In this document: positions 60,774 through 64,000 of the stretch, piece by piece
Layout of the letters: every line of letters starts with the position of its first letter
How positions within the stretch are numbered: position 1 is the stretch's first letter
Assembly (NCBI RefSeq): GCF_900091525.1
Contig: NZ_FMCU01000020.1
Location: 42,805 to 106,804, forward strand
Reading direction: 5' to 3'
Origin: Micromonospora matsumotoense
GTDB lineage: Bacteria; Actinomycetota; Actinomycetes; Mycobacteriales; Micromonosporaceae
DNA: 64,000 bases
Translations under genes and position numbers: made by a program
The notes under the pieces: model-generated
Databases searched by the model: none
The model's input: only the letters and a program-made list of their open reading frames with translations
What the model was told of the DNA's origin: nothing

Positions 60774-62492
60774 TCACATCCGTTCGACCGTACGGATGCC
60801 GAGCAGGTGCAGCCCCTGCCGCAGGGTCCGGCCGGTCAGGTCGGTCAGCAGCAGCCGGCTGGCCCGCAGCTCCCCGTCCGCCCGCAGCACCGGGCAGCGC
60901 TCATAGAACGCGCTGAACCGGGTGGCCAGCCGGTGCAGGTAGCCGGCGAGCTGGTGGAACTCCGCCGTCCGGGCCACCTCGTGGACGACGGTGGCGAACC
61001 CGAGCAACTCGAACGCCAAGGCCCGCTCGGCCGGCGCGGTGAGCACGATCCGGGCGTCCGGCCCGACCTTCGTGCCGGCCCGCCGCGACACCGACCTGGT
61101 CCGGGCGTACGCGTACTGCAGGTAGGGGGCGGTGTTGCCGTCGAGGGCGAGCATCCGTTCCCAGTCCAGCACGTAGTCGCGGGTCCGGTCGGTGGCCAGG
61201 TCGGCGTACTTGATCGCGCCGATGCCGACGGCCCGGCCGATCTCGGCCGCGTCCGCCTCGTCCAGCGCGGGGTTCTTGGTCCGGGCCAGCGCGGTCGCCC
61301 GGGCGACCGCCTCCGTCAGCAGGTCGACCAGCTTCACCGACCCACCGGCCCGACTGCGCAGCATCCGCCCGTCCGGGCCGAGCACCGAGCCGAAACCGAG
61401 GTGCTCGGCGCGGGCCGGTGGACGCAACCAGCCGGCCTGCCCGGCCACCGCGAACACCATCGCGAAGTGCTGCCGCTGCGGCAGGCCGACCACGTAGAGC
61501 AGCCGGGTCGCGCCCAGCTCGCCGGTGCGCAGCCGCAGCGCGGCCAGGTCCGTCGCCGGATAGCCGTACCCGCCGTCGCCCTTGCGCACGATCAACGGCA
61601 GCGGTGCGCCGTCCCGTCCGGTGAACCCGGGTGGAAAGGCACAGGTCGCCCCCGCGCTGTCGGTCAGCAGCCCGAGCCGGTCGAGGTCGCCCACCACCGC
61701 GCCGAGCCGGTCGTTGTACGCGCTCTCACCCCGGAAGTCGTCCTCGGTCAGGGTCACGTCGAGCAGTCGGTACACGGTCAGGAAGTACCGCTGGGACTGC
61801 TCGACCAGCAGCCGCCACAGCCGCCGGGTCTCCGGGTCGCCGCCCTGCAACGCGACCACCCGCTGCCGCGCGCGGACCTGGAAGGCCGGGTCGGCGTCGA
61901 ACTTCGACCGGGCGGCCCGGTAGAACCCGTCGAGGTCGCCGATGGACAGCTCCTGCGCCGCCTCCGCCTCACCGAGGTCCACCAGGTGCGCGATCAGCAT
62001 TCCGAACGGGGTGCCCCAGTCGCCGAGGTGGTTGACCCGGACGACCCGGTGCCCGAGCCAGCCCAGCAGCCGTACCGCCGCGTCGCCGATGACCGTGGAG
62101 CGCAGGTGCCCGACGTGCATCTCCTTCGCCACGTTGGGCCCCGAGTAGTCGACCACCACGGTCTCCGGGTCGGCGGTCACCGGCACCCCGAGCCGGTCGT
62201 CGGCGGCCAGCGCGGCGACCATGCCGGCCAGCGCCCCGTCGTCGATCGTCAGGTTGACGAAGCCCGGCCCGGAGACCTCCGCCGCCGCGCAGACGTCGTC
62301 GAGGACCGCGCGGTCCAGCACCGCCTGGGCGATCTCGCGCGGCGGCCGGCCGAGCCGCCGGGCCAGCGCCAACGCCGCGTCGGACTGGAAGTCCGCGCGC
62401 GGCGAGCGCCGCACCACGGGGTCGACCGGGCCGCCGGCCACGGCGGTGAACGCCGGCGTCAGCCGGTCGGTGAGCAACCTTTCAAGATCCAT
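60774..62492 (-). CDS. argS: Arginyl-tRNA synthetase
   Basis: A 572-residue protein from ATG 62492. It has the ArgRS N-terminal domain, then NVAKEMHVGHLRST (HIGH motif), the GDWGTPFG block, the MLRSRAGGS loop where ArgRS enzymes usually lack an exact KMSKS, and a C-terminal DALR anticodon-binding domain with FYERCPVL. It charges tRNA-Arg. The length is normal and there is no frameshift. I cannot tell whether it is the only argS of the genome. An Arg-rich leader ORF and a hairpin lie upstream, which suggests attenuation control. Unlike trpS in this window, it looks intact. Confidence 0.92.
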   Translation of the reverse strand: MDLERLLTDRLTPAFTAVAGGPVDPVVRRSPRADFQSDAALALARRLGRPPREIAQAVLDRAVLDDVCAAAEVSGPGFVNLTIDDGALAGMVAALAADDRLGVPVTADPETVVVDYSGPNVAKEMHVGHLRSTVIGDAAVRLLGWLGHRVVRVNHLGDWGTPFGMLIAHLVDLGEAEAAQELSIGDLDGFYRAARSKFDADPAFQVRARQRVVALQGGDPETRRLWRLLVEQSQRYFLTVYRLLDVTLTEDDFRGESAYNDRLGAVVGDLDRLGLLTDSAGATCAFPPGFTGRDGAPLPLIVRKGDGGYGYPATDLAALRLRTGELGATRLLYVVGLPQRQHFAMVFAVAGQAGWLRPPARAEHLGFGSVLGPDGRMLRSRAGGSVKLVDLLTEAVARATALARTKNPALDEADAAEIGRAVGIGAIKYADLATDRTRDYVLDWERMLALDGNTAPYLQYAYARTRSVSRRAGTKVGPDARIVLTAPAERALAFELLGFATVVHEVARTAEFHQLAGYLHRLATRFSAFYERCPVLRADGELRASRLLLTDLTGRTLRQGLHLLGIRTVERM

Positions 62493-62576
62493 GGGTACGC
62501 CGATCTGCTCGGATCCGTCAACGCAACGGATCTCCGGGGACGGGAGAGCCTGCGGACGGACGAGGACAGCGGCGGT

Positions 62577-62600
62577 GACCGGCGGCTCGATCCGCCGGTC
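62577..62600 (-). promoter_or_regulatory. Candidate attenuator hairpin in the argS leader
   Basis: On the minus strand GACCGGCGG pairs perfectly with CCGCCGGTC over a six-base loop, about 13 bases after the stop of the Arg-rich leader ORF and 85 bases before argS. A second small inverted repeat (GATCCGT/ACGGATC) follows nearer the argS start. Confidence 0.4.
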
Positions 62601-62612
62601 GCAGGGAATGGG

Positions 62613-62705
62613 TCAGCGCGGGCGGGCGACGGATCGCCGGCGTCGCTCCGCACCGACCTGGACGTCGAACGACGTTCCGGGGTGCTGGGCGGGCGCGCTG
62701 GTCAT
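62613..62705 (-). CDS. Arg-rich 30-residue leader ORF upstream of argS
   Basis: ATG at 62703-62705 starts a 30-codon frame that ends VGAERRRRSVARPR. Arg makes up six of the last ten residues, four of them consecutive. There is no good ribosome site, but TACCGT lies seven bases upstream of the ATG, the spacing of an actinomycete leaderless transcript. Position and composition suit a leader peptide that reads out Arg-tRNA supply. GC-rich DNA produces Arg runs by chance, so this is tentative. Confidence 0.4.
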   Translation of the reverse strand: MTSAPAQHPGTSFDVQVGAERRRRSVARPR

Positions 62706-62997
62706 ACCCGCCACGGTAGCGGGCCGACCGACGGTGGGTACATCCGGTTCCCCGTCCGTCCCGGCTGTCCGGCTCAGGCCAGCCGGGACCTGGCTGGCGC
62801 GGACCGGTTGGCCCGGACGACGGACCTTGCGGGTGGGTCGGGTCGTCGCCGTGCTCCGCCGGATCGGGAAGGAAGCCGAGCGTCCGCGTCGGTCCCGACG
62901 GCGAACCTTGCGGAAACGCGACCGCCGGGAGGCTGTCTGGGTGAGCGCATCTCCGCCCTGCCGGGTGGGGCCGGGGGCGCTGGAATACTTGGCGACC

Positions 62998-63252
62998 ATG
63001 GTGCTGTCGCGGGGCTGGTCGTTGTTCCTCATCGGGGTCGGGGTGTGGACCTGGGCGATCTGGCCGAGGTTCGGGCTCGCCATCTGGAACGACGCGCGGG
63101 CCTGGGCCGGTGGGGTGGTCGGCGAGGGCGCACCGACCGGCTTCTTCTGGATACACCTGCTGCTGATCGCCGCCTCGCTGGTCATCGGCACCACCGTGGG
63201 AGTGCTCGGCGTCCGGGGATGGCGGGCAGCGCGCCGGGCTGTACGGCGATGA
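62998..63252 (+). CDS. Small membrane protein, SCO4848-like
   Basis: An 84-residue protein from ATG 62998, with two membrane spans: SLFLIGVGVWTWAIWPRF at the N-terminus and WIHLLLIAASLVIGTTVGVLG at the C-terminus, joined by a short loop (NDARAWAGG). It matches the general form of the actinobacterial SCO4848-type membrane proteins, of unknown function. The frame is open far upstream, but that part is not protein-like. The ribosome site is weak. Confidence 0.75.
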   Translation: MVLSRGWSLFLIGVGVWTWAIWPRFGLAIWNDARAWAGGVVGEGAPTGFFWIHLLLIAASLVIGTTVGVLGVRGWRAARRAVRR

Positions 63253-63601
63253 CCTGCGGATTTGACGATCAAACCCGAAACCGCGTAACTTTCTCTCTGC
63301 CAGCGCGGAACGGGCAAACGGGACGAAAGCCCCGGGAGTCAGCTTCCAGGTTTGGCACCGGGTCGTGGGGGGCACTAGTCCACTACGGCACGGACCGGGT
63401 GGGGCTCACCGAAACGCCGCAGGGCGGATTTGGGCGGGCGGAACCGACCGGGTAGTGTTGTCGATCGGCGGAGCACCGGGCGAGCCTGCGGGAGACCGTA
63501 GCGGCCGGTTCTGCCAAATCCGATGATCAACCGCAGCGCTGGCCGCTGCGTGCGCTCAGCGGGCGATGCCGTACGAAGCGTGACACACCGGGACACACCG
63601 G

Positions 63602-63630
63602 TTGACACGGCGAAGACGGTAAGGTAACGT
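63602..63630 (+). promoter_or_regulatory. rrn operon promoter
   Basis: TTGACA at 63602-63607 and TAACGT at 63625-63630 with a 17-base spacer form a near-consensus housekeeping promoter about 240 bases before the 16S gene. Confidence 0.75.
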
Positions 63631-63870
63631 AGTAAAAGTGCCCGGCGCGGAAGCGCGGGGTGTAGGGAGTGAGATACCCCAGGTCGGGGGTCCTGTTGGT
63701 CGGGGCTTTCGGGTGGTGTGTGGTTGTTCTTTGAGAACTCAACAGGGTGCTTGATAAGCCAGTGCCAATTATGATTTATACCCCGCACTGGGCAGACTTT
63801 CGGGTTTGTTTGGTGGGGATTCCTTTGGCAACATTTGTTTGTTGCCGGGATGGATTGTTCAACAGGTTTT
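63631..63870 (+). ncRNA. rRNA leader region
   Basis: AT-richer than the rest of the window and without coding potential. It contains GTTCT-TTG-AGAAC at 63726-63738 followed by TCAACAGG, and TTCAACAGG again near 63859, just before the 16S start. These repeats resemble actinomycete rrn leader elements used for processing and antitermination. The translated frames here are spurious. Confidence 0.6.
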
Positions 63871-64000
63871 TGTTGGAGAGTTTGATCCTGGCTCAGGACG
63901 AACGCTGGCGGCGTGCTTAACACATGCAAGTCGAGCGGAAAGGCCCTTCGGGGTACTCGAGCGGCGAACGGGTGAGTAACACGTGAGCAACCTGCCCTAG
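63871..64000 (+). rRNA. rrs: 16S ribosomal RNA, 5' part
   Basis: AGAGTTTGATCCTGGCTCAG at 63878-63897 is the universal bacterial 5' motif. It is followed by ACGAACGCTGGCGGCGTGC and GGCGAACGGGTGAGTAAC, as in actinobacterial 16S genes. The exact 5' end is set by analogy with E. coli numbering. The gene runs off the right edge. Confidence 0.98.

Noticed and set aside
62493..62706. T-box riboswitch upstream of argS
   Set aside because: I found no T-box consensus or specifier-loop layout; the Arg-rich ORF with a hairpin explains the region better.
60762..63455. Open frame of about 900 codons antisense to argS
   Set aside because: No recognisable domain; the argS frame has complete family motifs on the other strand.
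63527..63929. Open frames on the minus strand across the rRNA leader
   Set aside because: They run through the rrn promoter, leader and 16S start and have no protein-like features.
1..64000. tRNA genes, insertion sequences or prophage
   Set aside because: I saw no tRNA cloverleaf, transposase or phage structural gene. The remnants at 17800, 26823, 36304, 36485 and 60595 show no flanking inverted repeats or target duplications that I could recognise.

Overview
The window comes from a high-GC actinomycete, most likely Micromonosporaceae (Micromonospora-like). I infer this from the GC-rich codon usage, the many secreted carbohydrate-active proteins with family 2 and family 13 binding modules, the DUF574 methyltransferase paralogues, the fused actinobacterial 2-oxoglutarate dehydrogenase E1/E2 protein, and a 16S rRNA gene that begins at the right edge. 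No species call is possible from this alone.

Layout. 1-2579: a truncated DUF574 methyltransferase coupled to a degenerate-GGDEF/EAL protein. 2586-9861: a compact signalling or conflict locus with a TPR-CHAT (caspase-like) protein, a small Cys-rich protein, a membrane protein, and a tightly overlapping vWA / PP2C phosphatase / kinase operon. 10156-24894: secreted degradative enzymes (FN3-CBM2 protein, polyester-hydrolase/cutinase-like enzyme with a ricin-type module, CE4 deacetylase with CBM2, GH10 xylanase with CBM2, chymotrypsin-like protease with CBM2, a jelly-roll-like secreted protein). These are interspersed with a tandem LtrA membrane protein, a histidine phosphatase, a receptor-type Ser/Thr kinase and decayed ABC/LuxR remnants. 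25271-28702: small membrane protein, XRE-cupin regulator, two methyltransferases and an internally deleted tryptophanyl-tRNA synthetase. 29238-36234: secreted SMP-30-like and PQQ-type sugar dehydrogenase proteins, then kgd/sucA. 36300-36560: gene debris, including a fragment matching the intact SGNH esterase gene at 40291. 36689-40097: a cell-surface locus with a WxL-like secreted protein, a DUF916 protein, an LPXTG-like anchored protein and a DUF3494 (ice-binding-like) protein that shares the WxL-like C-terminal domain. 40291-42790: SGNH esterase and a second polyester-hydrolase-like enzyme. 42990-46763: response regulator, VTC polyphosphate polymerase-type protein, DUF4956 membrane protein and a Cthe_2159-type carbohydrate-binding protein. 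47058-53419: MDR oxidoreductase with divergent TetR, a rifampin phosphotransferase behind a RAE-like palindrome and a coupled 30-codon leader ORF, and a P450/ferredoxin pair. 53608-60564: two exported proteins (one subtilase), a membrane-spanning ECF-type sigma factor, and a TetR/SDR divergent pair. 60774-64000: argS with an Arg-rich leader ORF and hairpin, an SCO4848-type membrane protein, and the promoter, leader and start of an rrn operon.

How genes work together. The secreted enzymes fit degradation of plant polymers and polyesters. Several have palindromes upstream that look like sugar-responsive repressor sites: TGTTA-N4-TAACA, GAAACTTTC-type, and a CebR-like site. The CHAT locus looks like a phosphorylation-gated effector system: kinase and phosphatase are the switch, vWA and the Cys-rich protein are probable scaffolds, and the CHAT protein is the probable protease effector. 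All functional statements come from reading the sequence and general family knowledge; no database search was run.
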